Part shown: positions 39,117-48,695 of the stretch, piece after piece | How positions within the stretch are numbered: position 1 is the first letter of the stretch | Layout of the letters: every line of letters starts with the position of its first letter | DNA from: HdN1 sp964473645 | Lineage (GTDB): Bacteria > Pseudomonadota > Gammaproteobacteria > Pseudomonadales > Ketobacteraceae | Length of the DNA stretch: 64,000 bases | Assembly (NCBI GenBank): GCA_964473645.1 | Contig: CAYYPW010000029.1 | Coordinates: 1 to 64,000, forward strand | Direction of reading: 5' to 3' | Made by a program: the position numbers and the translations under genes | Notes under the pieces: generated by a model | The model's input: only the letters and a program-made list of their open reading frames with translations | Databases searched by the model: none | What the model was told of the DNA's origin: nothing

Positions 39117-39701
39117 TCAAGCCAACAAGTGTTCCAGTTTGCTTTTTACCTGCGGCCATTCGTCGCCAATGATACTGAACCACACCGTATCGCGTTGATA
39201 GCCATCGCGCACCTGCATATGTTGCCGAAAAACCCCTTCTTTTACCGCGCCAATGCGGGCAATGGCGTTTTGTGAACGCAGATTGCGACCATCCGTTTTC
39301 AATTCCACACGAAGCGCTCCCAGTGTTTCAAAGGCGTGCTTCAATAGCAGGTATTTTGCTTCGGTATTGACCGGGGTGCGCTGAAAATCGCGACCCAGCC
39401 AAGTCCAGCCGATTTCCAGCGCGCGATCACGTGGGCGGATGTTCATGTAACGGCTGCTGCCCATTACCTTGCCCGTTAGCGGTTGCACCAATACAAAGGG
39501 CAGTTGATGGCCTTCGTGACGGGCTTTGAGGGCTTCTGCGAGCCAGCGGTAGGTGTCTGCAATATCGGACAGGCAGGGCCGTGGCAGGTATAACCAATCG
39601 GGGTCGTATTGCCCAATGGCCAGCAAACCCTCGGCGTGAGCCTGTGTCATGGGTTGCAGAATGACATGTTGACCCTGCAGGGTGAAGGGGGAAACGTCCA
39701 T
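39117..39701 (-). CDS. GNAT family N-acetyltransferase (RimJ/RimL-like)
   Basis: A single GNAT fold: VILQPMTQAHAEGLLAI at the N-terminus, the strand VMGSSRYMNIRPRDRALEIGWTWLGRDFQRTPVN (split) and the late KTDGRNLRSQNAIARIGAVKEGVFRQH, typical of RimJ/RimL-type members that acetylate protein N-termini or small amines. The start at 39701 has AAGGAGT upstream; the frame extends into the DJ-1 gene. It lies 21 bp downstream of that gene and may be cotranscribed. The substrate is not predictable. Confidence 0.88.
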   Translation of the reverse strand: MDVSPFTLQGQHVILQPMTQAHAEGLLAIGQYDPDWLYLPRPCLSDIADTYRWLAEALKARHEGHQLPFVLVQPLTGKVMGSSRYMNIRPRDRALEIGWTWLGRDFQRTPVNTEAKYLLLKHAFETLGALRVELKTDGRNLRSQNAIARIGAVKEGVFRQHMQVRDGYQRDTVWFSIIGDEWPQVKSKLEHLLA

Positions 39702-39721
39702 GATAATGACTCCTTGCTGAA

Positions 39722-40273
39722 TTACCCCAGTACCATTGGGGCTGCTACTTGATCGGCCAAGGCGCTGCCAGCGAGTGTCTCGACAATAGCGAGAGCAAAC
39801 TCTATGGCAGTGCCTGGTCCTTGACTGGTAATGCAATTGCCGTCAATGACCACACGTGCATCTTTGAAATCACGTAAGGCTTGAGTGAAGCCAGGATGTG
39901 CCGTTGTCGCATGCCCCTCATCCAGCCCGTGATGCGAAAAAACGACCGCTGGGCTCGCGCAAATGGCGGCAAACACGCGTCCTGCCTCTTTTTGTTGTCG
40001 AAGCAAATCGATCAGCGGTATGCAGTCGCGGAGGTGGTTTGCTCCGGGTAAACCGCCTGGCAAGGCAATGGCGTCAAACGTTTGGGTGAGGCATTCGGAG
40101 AGTAACGAGTCGGCTACGATGCGTGTGCCACGTGCTGCGGTAATCTGGCATTGTGGCATAACGCTTGCCACCGTAACGTCAAACTGGGCACGACGTAATA
40201 CATCGATAATAGCAACGGCTTCGATATCTTCTGAGCCATCGGCGATGGCTACCAGTACGCGTGGGGTCGTCAT
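39722..40273 (-). CDS. DJ-1/PfpI family protein (YajL-like)
   Basis: A 183-residue DJ-1 superfamily protein: VLVAIADGSEDIEAVAIIDVLRRAQFDVTVAS, the nucleophile elbow AAICASPAVV with the conserved cysteine, ALPGGLPGANHLRD and ITSQGPGTAIEFALAIVE (catalytic-region glycine-rich loop). YajL-type members act as chaperones or in repair of oxidised or glycated proteins and thiols; the precise role is debated. The start MTTPRVLV at 40273 has AGGAG upstream and overlaps the holA stop as ATGA, implying translational coupling. Confidence 0.9.
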   Translation of the reverse strand: MTTPRVLVAIADGSEDIEAVAIIDVLRRAQFDVTVASVMPQCQITAARGTRIVADSLLSECLTQTFDAIALPGGLPGANHLRDCIPLIDLLRQQKEAGRVFAAICASPAVVFSHHGLDEGHATTAHPGFTQALRDFKDARVVIDGNCITSQGPGTAIEFALAIVETLAGSALADQVAAPMVLG

Positions 40274-41301
40274 GGGATCTCCTTGAGTGAGCAGGGGTGA
40301 CCGCCCAGCAAAAGAATGAGTGCCGCCATCGCTTCCCAAACATCGCCAGCGGCCCAGCCTTTAACAGACCGGTCGATACGTGCGATCAGTTGCAGGGCGG
40401 TTTCGAGTTGGGTGAGCGGCTGTTTGCTCAAGGCACGTTGCACAATGGGCTTGCGTTTGTCCCAAATACGAAAATCCTGAAATAACTTGGCCAATTGGGC
40501 GCCTTTCTGGGCCTGGTATTGGATCGCAGTGAGCGTACGCAACTCTTTGGCGAAGGCCCATAATAATACAGGTGGTTCTTCGCCACTGGCACGACAAAAG
40601 TAAAGCATTTTCAATGCGTGCTCGGTTTGTCGGTCGATGGCTTGATCAACCAAATCGTAAATGTTGTAACGGGCGTGGTCAGTGACGGCTTGCGCAATCG
40701 CCTGCGCATCAATATTGCCCGTGCCGACCAATAGTCGCAACTTTTCGATCTCTTGGGCGGCGGCGAGCAGGTTGCCTTCGACCCGTTCTGCTAATAACGT
40801 GACGGCTTCACGGCTTGGGATCATGCCATTGGTGCGCATGCGGGCATCGATCCAGGCAGGGAGTTCACGCGTTTCCATCGGCCAGATCTGTATGTGGGTG
40901 GCGATGTTCTCGATGGCAGTAAACCACTTGGTGGAGGTGAAGGCTTTTTCCAGTTTAGGCAGGATGATCAGAATGACTGTGTCGGGATTGGGACGTTCCA
41001 GATAATCGCTGAGCGCTTTTTTGGCAGAGTCTTCGAATTTAGTTTTGTCCTGCCGGATTTCGATCAGCTTGCGATCACCGAACAGCGACATACTGTTGGC
41101 AGATTCCAGCACGGCGTGCCAGTTAAAATTATTGTCGGCAGGGTAGACTTCACGTTCGAGGTAGCCGGCGGCTTTGATCAGAGCGCGCAGGGTGTCACAG
41201 GTTTCCTGAATGAGCAGGGGTTCTTCGCCGCTGACGATATAAAGCGATTGCGGGCCGGCGCGTTCAACGTGTTGCTTGAGTTGATTGGCGCGCAGTTTCA
41301 C
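40270..41301 (-). CDS. holA: DNA polymerase III subunit delta
   Basis: Clamp-loader delta subunit that opens the beta clamp. Signatures: QSLYIVSGEEPLLIQE near residue 18, MSLFGDRKLIEIR, the helicase-like domain with LPAWIDARMRTNGM and AVTLLAERVEGNLLAAAQEIEKL (split), and a helical C-terminal collar domain. Length 343 matches E. coli HolA. It overlaps lptE and the DJ-1 gene by 4 bp (ATGA) each, giving a tight leuS-lptE-holA operon. Confidence 0.95.
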   Translation of the reverse strand: MKLRANQLKQHVERAGPQSLYIVSGEEPLLIQETCDTLRALIKAAGYLEREVYPADNNFNWHAVLESANSMSLFGDRKLIEIRQDKTKFEDSAKKALSDYLERPNPDTVILIILPKLEKAFTSTKWFTAIENIATHIQIWPMETRELPAWIDARMRTNGMIPSREAVTLLAERVEGNLLAAAQEIEKLRLLVGTGNIDAQAIAQAVTDHARYNIYDLVDQAIDRQTEHALKMLYFCRASGEEPPVLLWAFAKELRTLTAIQYQAQKGAQLAKLFQDFRIWDKRKPIVQRALSKQPLTQLETALQLIARIDRSVKGWAAGDVWEAMAALILLLGGHPCSLKEIP

Positions 41302-41906
41302 GAAACGGGCTCAACGTAAATGGAATCAAGTTTGCGGATAATGCGCTCGGCAAGCTCCTGATCCATTTCCTGCCAGAGCAATACCTCTTCGTCCTGTTTA
41401 CCGACGACCTGATCTTCACGGAAAAGCAGGTGACGGCGGCTGAACATCTCCGTTTCTTTCACTTCCTCTACTTTTTGCGAGGGGCCGATGATTTTGAACG
41501 TAATGGTGCGTTTCAGCTCGAAACCGGCACTTTTGGCGCGGGTGCTGTAGGCTGAGACGCGGCGCTCGGATTCTTCGTCGAGTAGCAATATGGTGTAGGG
41601 AGCGCTACTGTCGATTTCGACACCGGATTTTTCCAGCTTGCCGACCAGAATCTGGCGAAACGCCTGACCCTCACGGCCTTCGATGGACAGTGTCGAAAAC
41701 GAGGTATGTAATTTGCTCTCACCACGCAAATGAAAGCCACAGGCACTTAGGCTCAGCATTATCACTGCAGCCAGCACCATACGTAGCCACACCATACCCA
41801 ATTGCCATGTGCCAGGCTGCAATACAATCGACTGCAATGTAACAGGCTGCGATGGGCTAAACCGCTGGGTTGTTTGCCGTGGCATGCTTTTGCGCGTTTG
41901 AGTCAT
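41298..41906 (-). CDS. lptE: LPS-assembly lipoprotein LptE
   Basis: Outer membrane lipoprotein that plugs LptD in LPS export. The lipobox is LSLSAC followed by GFHLRG, a family hallmark. The mature part has EIDSSAPYTILLLDEESERRV and the LLFREDQVVGKQDEEVLLWQEMDQELAERIIRKL helix. The start is uncertain: the frame opens right at the leuS stop (ATG 41906), which would put ~55 residues before the lipobox cysteine. ATG 41795 (MVWLRMVLAAV) gives a normal signal peptide. None has a strong ribosome site. Confidence 0.88.
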   Translation of the reverse strand: MTQTRKSMPRQTTQRFSPSQPVTLQSIVLQPGTWQLGMVWLRMVLAAVIMLSLSACGFHLRGESKLHTSFSTLSIEGREGQAFRQILVGKLEKSGVEIDSSAPYTILLLDEESERRVSAYSTRAKSAGFELKRTITFKIIGPSQKVEEVKETEMFSRRHLLFREDQVVGKQDEEVLLWQEMDQELAERIIRKLDSIYVEPVS

Positions 41907-41909
41907 CAA

Positions 41910-44375
41910 CTACACCACGATATTCACGAGTTTGCCGGGCACAATGATCAACTTGCGTACCGGTTTGCCATCGATGAATTTGACCACGTTTTCGTTGGCC
42001 AGTGCCAATGCTTCCACTGCTTTGTTGTCAGCATCGGCTGCCACGGTCACTTTACCACGTACCTTGCCGTTGACTTGCACCACCAGTTCGATTTCATCGC
42101 GTGCGAGCGCGGCGGTGTCGACGCTGGGCCAAGGCGTATCCACCAAGGGGGTTTGTGGGGCGAAGTGTTGCCACAGCGCATGCGTAACGTGTGGGGTAAT
42201 GGGCGCCAGCATGATGACGATGAATTGCAACGCCTCATTCACCACTGCCCGCCCTTGCTCACTGTTGTCATCAAAGCGGCTAATGGCGTTTAACAATTCC
42301 ATAACGGCTGCAATTGCAGTGTTGTAGGTAAAACGGCGAGCGAAATCATCGCGCACCTTTTGCAAGGTCTCGTGAGTTTTGCGGCGCAGCTCTTTCTGCG
42401 AAGCGGTGAGATTTTGTGTGTCGCTGAGGGCACTGAATTCCAGCGTTGCATCGGTCCCCTGTTGCAGTTGGGTATGCACCTGTCGCCACAAACGACGCAG
42501 AAACTTGTTGGCGCCTTCGACACCACTGTCAGACCACTCCAGCGATTGCTCTGGGGGCGCTGCGAACATGGTAAATAGGCGCACCGTATCCGCGCCGTAC
42601 TGGTCAATCAACGCCTGCGGATCAACGGTGTTGCCCTTTGACTTGGACATTTTGGCGCCGTCTTTCAGCACCATGCCTTGGGTGAGCAGGCGGGTGAACG
42701 GTTCATCGCTGCTAACCAAACCCTGATCGCGCATCAATTTGTGAAAGAAACGTGCATACAGCAAGTGCAAAATGGCGTGTTCGATACCCCCGATATATTG
42801 ATCGACCGACAGCCAGTAATTGCTGCGTTCATCCAACATGGCGCCTTTCTGGTCGCGGCAGGTAAAACGCGCGAAATACCAGGATGACTCCATAAAAGTG
42901 TCGAAAGTATCGGTTTCACGTTCAGCGGTGCCACCGCAGGTCGGGCAAGTGGTGTTGTAGAACGACGGCATTTTCTTGATGGGTGAACCCACACCATCAA
43001 AGGCAATATCTTCAGGCAATACCACGGGCAGATCTTTTTCTGGCACCGGCACTGCGCCACAGCTTGCACAATTAATGATAGGAATCGGGCAACCCCAGTA
43101 ACGCTGACGGGAAACCCCCCAATCGCGCAGACGGAAGTTAACCGTGACATGCCCCTTACCTTCGGCGTTTAACTGGCTGGATATGGCTTTGAACGCGCCA
43201 TCGAAATCCAGACCATCAAAGGCGCCTGAATTCACCAGTTTGCCCTTGGCAGTAAAGGCTTCTTTGCTCAAATCGATGGCTTCATCGCTGAGCGGTGCAA
43301 TGACTTGCTTGATCGGCAGGCCATACTTGCAGGCAAATTCATAATCGCGTTGATCGTGCGCAGGCACAGCCATTACGGCGCCTTGGCCGTATTCCATCAA
43401 CACGAAATTGGCGATCCACACCGGTACTTTTTCACCGCTGATCGGGTGCTGAGCGTAGAGGCCGGTGAACATGCCTTTTTTCTCGATGGTCGCCATGTCG
43501 GCTTCGGCCATTTTGATGGCGTTGCATTCTTTGACGAAATCGGCAACTTCATGATTGGCGGCTGCGGCTTTGCGTGCCAATGCATGCTGAGCAGCAACGG
43601 CCACATAGGTTACGCCCATCAAGGTGTCGGGCCGGGTGGTGAAAACGCGCAGGGGGGCTTCGCCATTGATGGCGAAATCCAGCTCCAGACCTTCGGAACG
43701 ACCGATCCAGTTGCGCTGCATGGTTTTGACCTGTTCAGGCCAGCCATCAAGTTTATCGAGGTCGTTGAGCAGCTCATCGGCGTAGGCCGTAATCTTTAAA
43801 AACCATTGCGGAATCTCTCGGCGCTCAACCGTAGCGCCTGAGCGCCAGCCTTTGCCATCGATCACCTGTTCGTTGGCCAATACGGTCTGATCGACCGGGT
43901 CCCAGTTCACCAGCGAGGATTTTTTGTACACCAGACCTTTTTCGAACAGCTTGGTGAAGAACCACTGCTCCCAGCGGTAATACTCCGGGTGGCAAGTGGC
44001 TAGCTCACGGCTCCAATCGTAACCAAACCCAAGGCGCTTGAGCTGGTTGCGCATGTAATCGATGTTTTCGTAGGTCCACTTGGCGGGCGGCACGCCGTGC
44101 TTGATGGCGGCGTTTTCGGCAGGTAGGCCGAAGGCATCCCAACCCATCGGTTGCAGCACGTTTTTGCCCTGCATGCGCTGGAAGCGCGACATGACGTCGC
44201 CAATGGTGTAATTGCGCACATGCCCCATGTGCAGACGACCGCTCGGGTAGGGGAACATCGACAGGCAGTAGTATTTCTCTTTGCTGCGGTCTTCTTTCAC
44301 CTGGAATGTTTTTTGGGCTTCCCAGTGTTGTTGGGCGGTGGCTTCCACCTGTTCTGGGTGATAAATCTCTTCCAT
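41910..44375 (-). CDS. leuS: Leucyl-tRNA synthetase
   Basis: Class I synthetase charging tRNA-Leu. The HIGH-like motif is PSGRLHMGHVRN near residue 45, and KMSKSKGNTVDP is the KMSKS loop near residue 620. Between them are the editing domain (TTRPDTLMGVTYVAVAA) and the zinc-like cysteines (CASCGAVPVPEKDLPVVLP, CPTCGG), followed by the C-terminal anticodon and LLR domains. Length 821 is normal. The ATG at 44375 is chosen over an upstream GTG. A tRNA-Leu(GAG) is encoded at 24.2 kb. Confidence 0.97.
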   Translation of the reverse strand: MEEIYHPEQVEATAQQHWEAQKTFQVKEDRSKEKYYCLSMFPYPSGRLHMGHVRNYTIGDVMSRFQRMQGKNVLQPMGWDAFGLPAENAAIKHGVPPAKWTYENIDYMRNQLKRLGFGYDWSRELATCHPEYYRWEQWFFTKLFEKGLVYKKSSLVNWDPVDQTVLANEQVIDGKGWRSGATVERREIPQWFLKITAYADELLNDLDKLDGWPEQVKTMQRNWIGRSEGLELDFAINGEAPLRVFTTRPDTLMGVTYVAVAAQHALARKAAAANHEVADFVKECNAIKMAEADMATIEKKGMFTGLYAQHPISGEKVPVWIANFVLMEYGQGAVMAVPAHDQRDYEFACKYGLPIKQVIAPLSDEAIDLSKEAFTAKGKLVNSGAFDGLDFDGAFKAISSQLNAEGKGHVTVNFRLRDWGVSRQRYWGCPIPIINCASCGAVPVPEKDLPVVLPEDIAFDGVGSPIKKMPSFYNTTCPTCGGTAERETDTFDTFMESSWYFARFTCRDQKGAMLDERSNYWLSVDQYIGGIEHAILHLLYARFFHKLMRDQGLVSSDEPFTRLLTQGMVLKDGAKMSKSKGNTVDPQALIDQYGADTVRLFTMFAAPPEQSLEWSDSGVEGANKFLRRLWRQVHTQLQQGTDATLEFSALSDTQNLTASQKELRRKTHETLQKVRDDFARRFTYNTAIAAVMELLNAISRFDDNSEQGRAVVNEALQFIVIMLAPITPHVTHALWQHFAPQTPLVDTPWPSVDTAALARDEIELVVQVNGKVRGKVTVAADADNKAVEALALANENVVKFIDGKPVRKLIIVPGKLVNIVV

Positions 44376-44471
44376 CACGATGCGGCTCTCTCAGGGGCTC
44401 TCTCAAGCGGGGCGAAAACCGCCAAGGATACCGCAGCGGACGGGGTAGGGGCTAGGGTGAGCCTTCTTCAA

Positions 44472-46175
44472 CTACGGGTTTTTATTGTGATTCAGGCACG
44501 CCAACACCAGCGCCCAGAACTCCGAAAAATCATTCACCACGACATGGGGCTTGTGTGGATAGCGCTCATTGCCCGGGAATATCTTGTTGAGCCAGCCCTG
44601 ATCCCACTGCGCGCCATTGAAAAAAACGCTGGTAATGCCGGCTTCGCGTGACGCGATCACATCGGTGGTACTGTCGCCCACATACCAGATATCGGTCGTG
44701 GGTTCGCATTCGAGCAGCTTGGCGGCCAGCAGCACCTGATCAGGATGTGGCTTGCGCAGCTCGGTGTCATCGCCGCAGATCATGGCGTCGAACAGGCCCG
44801 CCCAGGAACCATTTTCAACCGCATTCACTTCATGTTCGAAGAATTCCCGGTCGCGGTTGGTAATCACACCCAGTTGCAGATCCAGCATCCGCAACCCCAA
44901 CAGCACCCGGCCTACGCGCGGCTCAAAGGGGAGCACCGTGCCATAGTGGTTGCGATAATGATGATTGAACACCTTGTGTGCGATTTGTTTGGCTTCCTGA
45001 TCTTCACCGAATAAAACTTCGAAAATATCGGTACGCGAAATTTTGCGGTCTGCTTTGATTTTGGGGTGCAATTGCGCATAGCTTTGCACGTATTCCACCA
45101 AGCGCGCATCTTCGGGCGACTTGCTTTGTGACGGATCGACTAAGCGGCTGAGCAAACCAAGTTTTTGCAGTTCGGGCAGCATCTCATCAACGGCGTGATA
45201 CATCGCATCGAGGGTGTCCACCAGCGTTGCATGCCAGTCAAACAGAATCACTTTCGGTGGTGTCAGTTTTACCACCGACGGGTGCCAATCCGGTTCTATC
45301 CGTGGCGGCGGCGGTATAGGCCCATTAAAGTGCTGTGGGCGTACCTTTTTCACAATTTTGGGGAACGCGAGCGGATCGTGTTCCTGCACTGTTTGTAATA
45401 AATCCATCAGCTCATCGAAACTATCGATGATGGCATCGGGTTTGTGCTGTGGGTCATACAGAAAGGTGTCGAGGATTTCGTCGTGATCACGACAGGTGCT
45501 GTTATAAAAAATACCGGTGACCCCCGCGTTTTTCGCGGTAACCATATCAAGATGGCTATCGCCGATATACCAGGTGTCGGGACGCGGATACGTGTCGATA
45601 CTGGCCAGCGCATAACGGATTACCTGCGGGTCAGGCTTGTAGAGCGTGACATCATCGGCACAGGTGGTGAAATCGATCAGGCGTGGCCACGACCCGTCAT
45701 CGACGGTACTGATTTCATGATCCAGAAATTCACGACTGCGATTGGTGGCAACCCCGACATTCAGCGCCAGACGTTGCAACGACGCCAGATATTCTCGTAC
45801 CCCCTCCTGATACGGCTTTACTTTGCCGTAATAATTTCGGTAGCACTTGTTGTACGCACGATGGGCCAGGTGCTTGGCTTCGTTGTCATGCCCAAAAATC
45901 GCATTAAAAATTTCGGTGCGACTAATACGTCGTTCCAGTAAGATTTTGGGATGCAATCGGCGAAAAATACGAATATATCGCACCAGCTTGACGTCTTCCT
46001 GATGGCGGCATTCCGCCTCGGGGATCAGCCGTTCCACCAAGCCCAATTCTTCCAGTTGATCGAGCATTTCCTCCATTGCGGAGGTCATGGCATCTTGGGT
46101 GTCGACCAAGGTGCCATGCCAATCAAATAGAATGGTTTTGGGTGTGGGTAATACGGGCTTTTCGGATTGGGTCAT
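44472..46175 (-). CDS. Tandem HAD-superfamily protein with DxH in both motif I sites
   Basis: Two HAD hydrolase domains of the same kind in one 567-residue chain. Motif I is LFDWHGTLVDT (Asp18, His20) in the first and LFDWHATLVDT (Asp313, His315) in the second. Phosphatases have DxD, so the second Asp, the general acid/base, is His in both. Motif II (VGVATNRSRE / LGVITNRDRE), motif III (YKPDPQV / RKPHPDQV) and motif IV (YIGDSHLDM / YVGDSTTDV) are kept. The halves align through the cap (HPKI, RISRTEIF, YRNYYG), so an internal duplication is evident. Cytoplasmic. It lies between leuS and the PQQ dehydrogenase. Substrate unknown. Confidence 0.85.
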   Translation of the reverse strand: MTQSEKPVLPTPKTILFDWHGTLVDTQDAMTSAMEEMLDQLEELGLVERLIPEAECRHQEDVKLVRYIRIFRRLHPKILLERRISRTEIFNAIFGHDNEAKHLAHRAYNKCYRNYYGKVKPYQEGVREYLASLQRLALNVGVATNRSREFLDHEISTVDDGSWPRLIDFTTCADDVTLYKPDPQVIRYALASIDTYPRPDTWYIGDSHLDMVTAKNAGVTGIFYNSTCRDHDEILDTFLYDPQHKPDAIIDSFDELMDLLQTVQEHDPLAFPKIVKKVRPQHFNGPIPPPPRIEPDWHPSVVKLTPPKVILFDWHATLVDTLDAMYHAVDEMLPELQKLGLLSRLVDPSQSKSPEDARLVEYVQSYAQLHPKIKADRKISRTDIFEVLFGEDQEAKQIAHKVFNHHYRNHYGTVLPFEPRVGRVLLGLRMLDLQLGVITNRDREFFEHEVNAVENGSWAGLFDAMICGDDTELRKPHPDQVLLAAKLLECEPTTDIWYVGDSTTDVIASREAGITSVFFNGAQWDQGWLNKIFPGNERYPHKPHVVVNDFSEFWALVLACLNHNKNP

Positions 46176-46349
46176 GGCGCGTCGATATTTGAATGCCTGC
46201 GTCTGCTGGCGTAGGTGTGTGAATTCCCTCAGTGTAAACCAATGGACACAAGCGTGCCCACGACAGACGGTGTAAGGGTAGGGTAATCGCCGCAAGAGGA
46301 TTACAATGGACGTTGTTAAACCCAATTCATGACAGGGAGTAGTAACACG

Positions 46350-48596
46350 ATGACACGCTGGAAATCGATGTTGCTGCTGATATTCATCAGCCTGCTCACT
46401 TGCGGGTGCGGTGGCGGGGGCTCCAAACCTCCAACGGTTGCGCCAGAGACAGAAACGCCCGAAGGCCCGAACGGGCCGAACAACCCCGGCGGACCGAGTG
46501 GGCCAGACAATCCTGATGGCCCAACCCCGACCGATACCATCGGGCTCACAACACGCCCTGCCAATAGCGACTGTCTAGCGATGACGCAATCAGGCACTGG
46601 CACCGTCAGCACCGAGCGCGCATTCCCGGCCCTGAATCTGGGCGGTATCATCACCGGCCTCTATCAAGCACCCAACGACACCAGCCGTTGGTATGCCACC
46701 TTGAAATCGGGCAGCATTGTCATGTTCAACAACGACGATGCGGTTTCCAGCGTAACCCCGATCACCGGCGAACCCAGCGTCGACGATCGCAGTGAAGGCG
46801 GCCTGCTATCGATGGCCTTTCACTCTGACTTTGGTAGCGCCGGAAACCGTTTGGTGTATCTGTCTTACACGGCAACGATTAATGAAACCGGCATGGAATC
46901 GCGCATAACGCGCTATGTGCTCGGCGCGGACAACAGCCTGAGCAGCCCACTGCAAATACTGTCACTCGTGCAGCCCGCAGATAACCATAACGGCGGAAAT
47001 ATCGTATTCGGCCCGGATGGCTATCTTTATATCGGTTTTGGCGACGGAGGCGGTGGCGGCGATGAGTTCGGCAACGGCCAGAATCCACAAACCTTTCATT
47101 CGAAAATCCTGCGTATAGACGTTAATAACGGCAGCCCTTATGTCGTGCCCACCACCAACCCCTATTTCGGAAGCACCACCCATCTCAATGAAATCTACGC
47201 CCAAGGTTTTCGCAACCCCTGGCGATTCAGCTTTGATCGCGTCACCGGCGAATTATTCGTAGCCGACGTCGGCCAACACGCTTGGGAAGAAGTCAACACC
47301 GTCGACCCCGCCCAAAATTTTGGCTGGCCCATCACCGAAGGCAACCACTGCTATAACGCCGACACCTGCAATACCACCGGCCTCACCCCACCCATTTTCG
47401 AATACAACCACGACATCGGTTGTTCAATCACCGGTGGATTCGTCTATCGCGGTAGCGCCATACCCGAACTGCAAGGCCGATATATCTATGGCGATTGGTG
47501 CATGACCGGCGCGCATTCCTTCTTGCCCAGCAACCCCGCAGGCACACGAAGCGCCATCCCCGCCACCGGCGATACCCCCGACAACGTCACCACCTTTGGC
47601 GAAGGCCTGGATGGCGAACTATTGATAGGCACCGCAGGCGGCGGCGTCTTCCGTTTCATACGCACCGGCGTAACGACCGAGCCGGTTGTTCCAGAACGCC
47701 TGACCGAACACCCATGTATTGCCAATGCCACCATGCACCAGCTGAGTAGCGGCGTTATACCGTACTCCATCAATAACCCCTTGTGGTCAGACGGCACCAC
47801 CAAACAACGTTTTTTCGCCATTCCTGATACCAGCACCATCACAGTCGATTCACGCGGCGATTTCATCTTCCCGGTAGGCAGCGTATTGATCAAAAATTTT
47901 CTGCATGACAATCGCCTCATCGAAACCCGCTTTCTCATGCACCACGAAGGCGGGTGGGGAGGCTATAGCTACGAATGGAACGAACAAGGCACCGACGCGA
48001 CACTTTCCAGCGGCGCACATACCCGCGCCATTGACGAGAGTTACACCCATATATTTCCGAGTAGCACCCAATGCTTCCAATGCCACACCCAAGCCGCCAA
48101 CGTCATGCTCGGCCCCGAAACAGCCCAACTCAATCGCAATCATTTATATGAAAGTACCGGCATCACCGGACATCAGCTAGATACCCTGGAGTACATCGGA
48201 TTATTTACAACAGATCTTTCCAGCAACCAGCGCAGCCGTGTATTGCCAGCGTTAGACGATACCACCGCATCAATAGAGAACCGAGCACGAGCCTACCTGC
48301 ACAGCAATTGCAGCGGCTGCCACCAACCGAACGGATTTCCAACACATATGGATTTACGCTATGACACAGCGTTAGCAGAAACAGGCATTTGCAATGTCGC
48401 ACCCACCGCAGGTGAATTAGGCATAAGTGGCGCCAGACTACTATTGCCGGGAGATGTTAATCGTTCAGTCCTGTATCAACGCATGGCACGTAGAGACAGT
48501 GTACAGATGCCACCGTTAGCGACAGGCGTGGTGGACACCGCGGCACTAAATATCGTTTCAGAATGGATCCTAGGTTTGAGCGAATGTAATGACTAA
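46350..48596 (+). CDS. PQQ-type sugar dehydrogenase fused to a diheme cytochrome domain, lipoprotein
   Basis: A lipobox cysteine (LLTC, Cys18) is followed by a Gly/Pro/Asn/Asp-rich linker with collagen-like GPNGPNNPGGPSGP spacing. Residues ~75-440 are a six-bladed propeller of the soluble glucose/sorbosone dehydrogenase family (HNGGNIVFGPDGYLYIGFGDGGG, FRNPWRFSFD, DVGQHAWEEV, GWPITEG). The C-terminal ~300 residues contain two c-type heme sites, CFQCH and CSGCH, and the methionine-rich MPPLATG end, like SO2930-type diheme cytochromes. Electrons from PQQ could thus pass to heme in the same chain. GGGAG precedes ATG 46350. The convergent end carries the repeat at 48696. Confidence 0.82.
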   Translation: MTRWKSMLLLIFISLLTCGCGGGGSKPPTVAPETETPEGPNGPNNPGGPSGPDNPDGPTPTDTIGLTTRPANSDCLAMTQSGTGTVSTERAFPALNLGGIITGLYQAPNDTSRWYATLKSGSIVMFNNDDAVSSVTPITGEPSVDDRSEGGLLSMAFHSDFGSAGNRLVYLSYTATINETGMESRITRYVLGADNSLSSPLQILSLVQPADNHNGGNIVFGPDGYLYIGFGDGGGGGDEFGNGQNPQTFHSKILRIDVNNGSPYVVPTTNPYFGSTTHLNEIYAQGFRNPWRFSFDRVTGELFVADVGQHAWEEVNTVDPAQNFGWPITEGNHCYNADTCNTTGLTPPIFEYNHDIGCSITGGFVYRGSAIPELQGRYIYGDWCMTGAHSFLPSNPAGTRSAIPATGDTPDNVTTFGEGLDGELLIGTAGGGVFRFIRTGVTTEPVVPERLTEHPCIANATMHQLSSGVIPYSINNPLWSDGTTKQRFFAIPDTSTITVDSRGDFIFPVGSVLIKNFLHDNRLIETRFLMHHEGGWGGYSYEWNEQGTDATLSSGAHTRAIDESYTHIFPSSTQCFQCHTQAANVMLGPETAQLNRNHLYESTGITGHQLDTLEYIGLFTTDLSSNQRSRVLPALDDTTASIENRARAYLHSNCSGCHQPNGFPTHMDLRYDTALAETGICNVAPTAGELGISGARLLLPGDVNRSVLYQRMARRDSVQMPPLATGVVDTAALNIVSEWILGLSECND

Positions 48597-48695
48597 AAGC
48601 GCTAATTCAGCAGCATTTAGCATTTGTTTGATAAATCAGCGGCCATTCAATAAACGCTAGAACAAAAAAGGTGATACCACTGAACTTGAGAGGGG

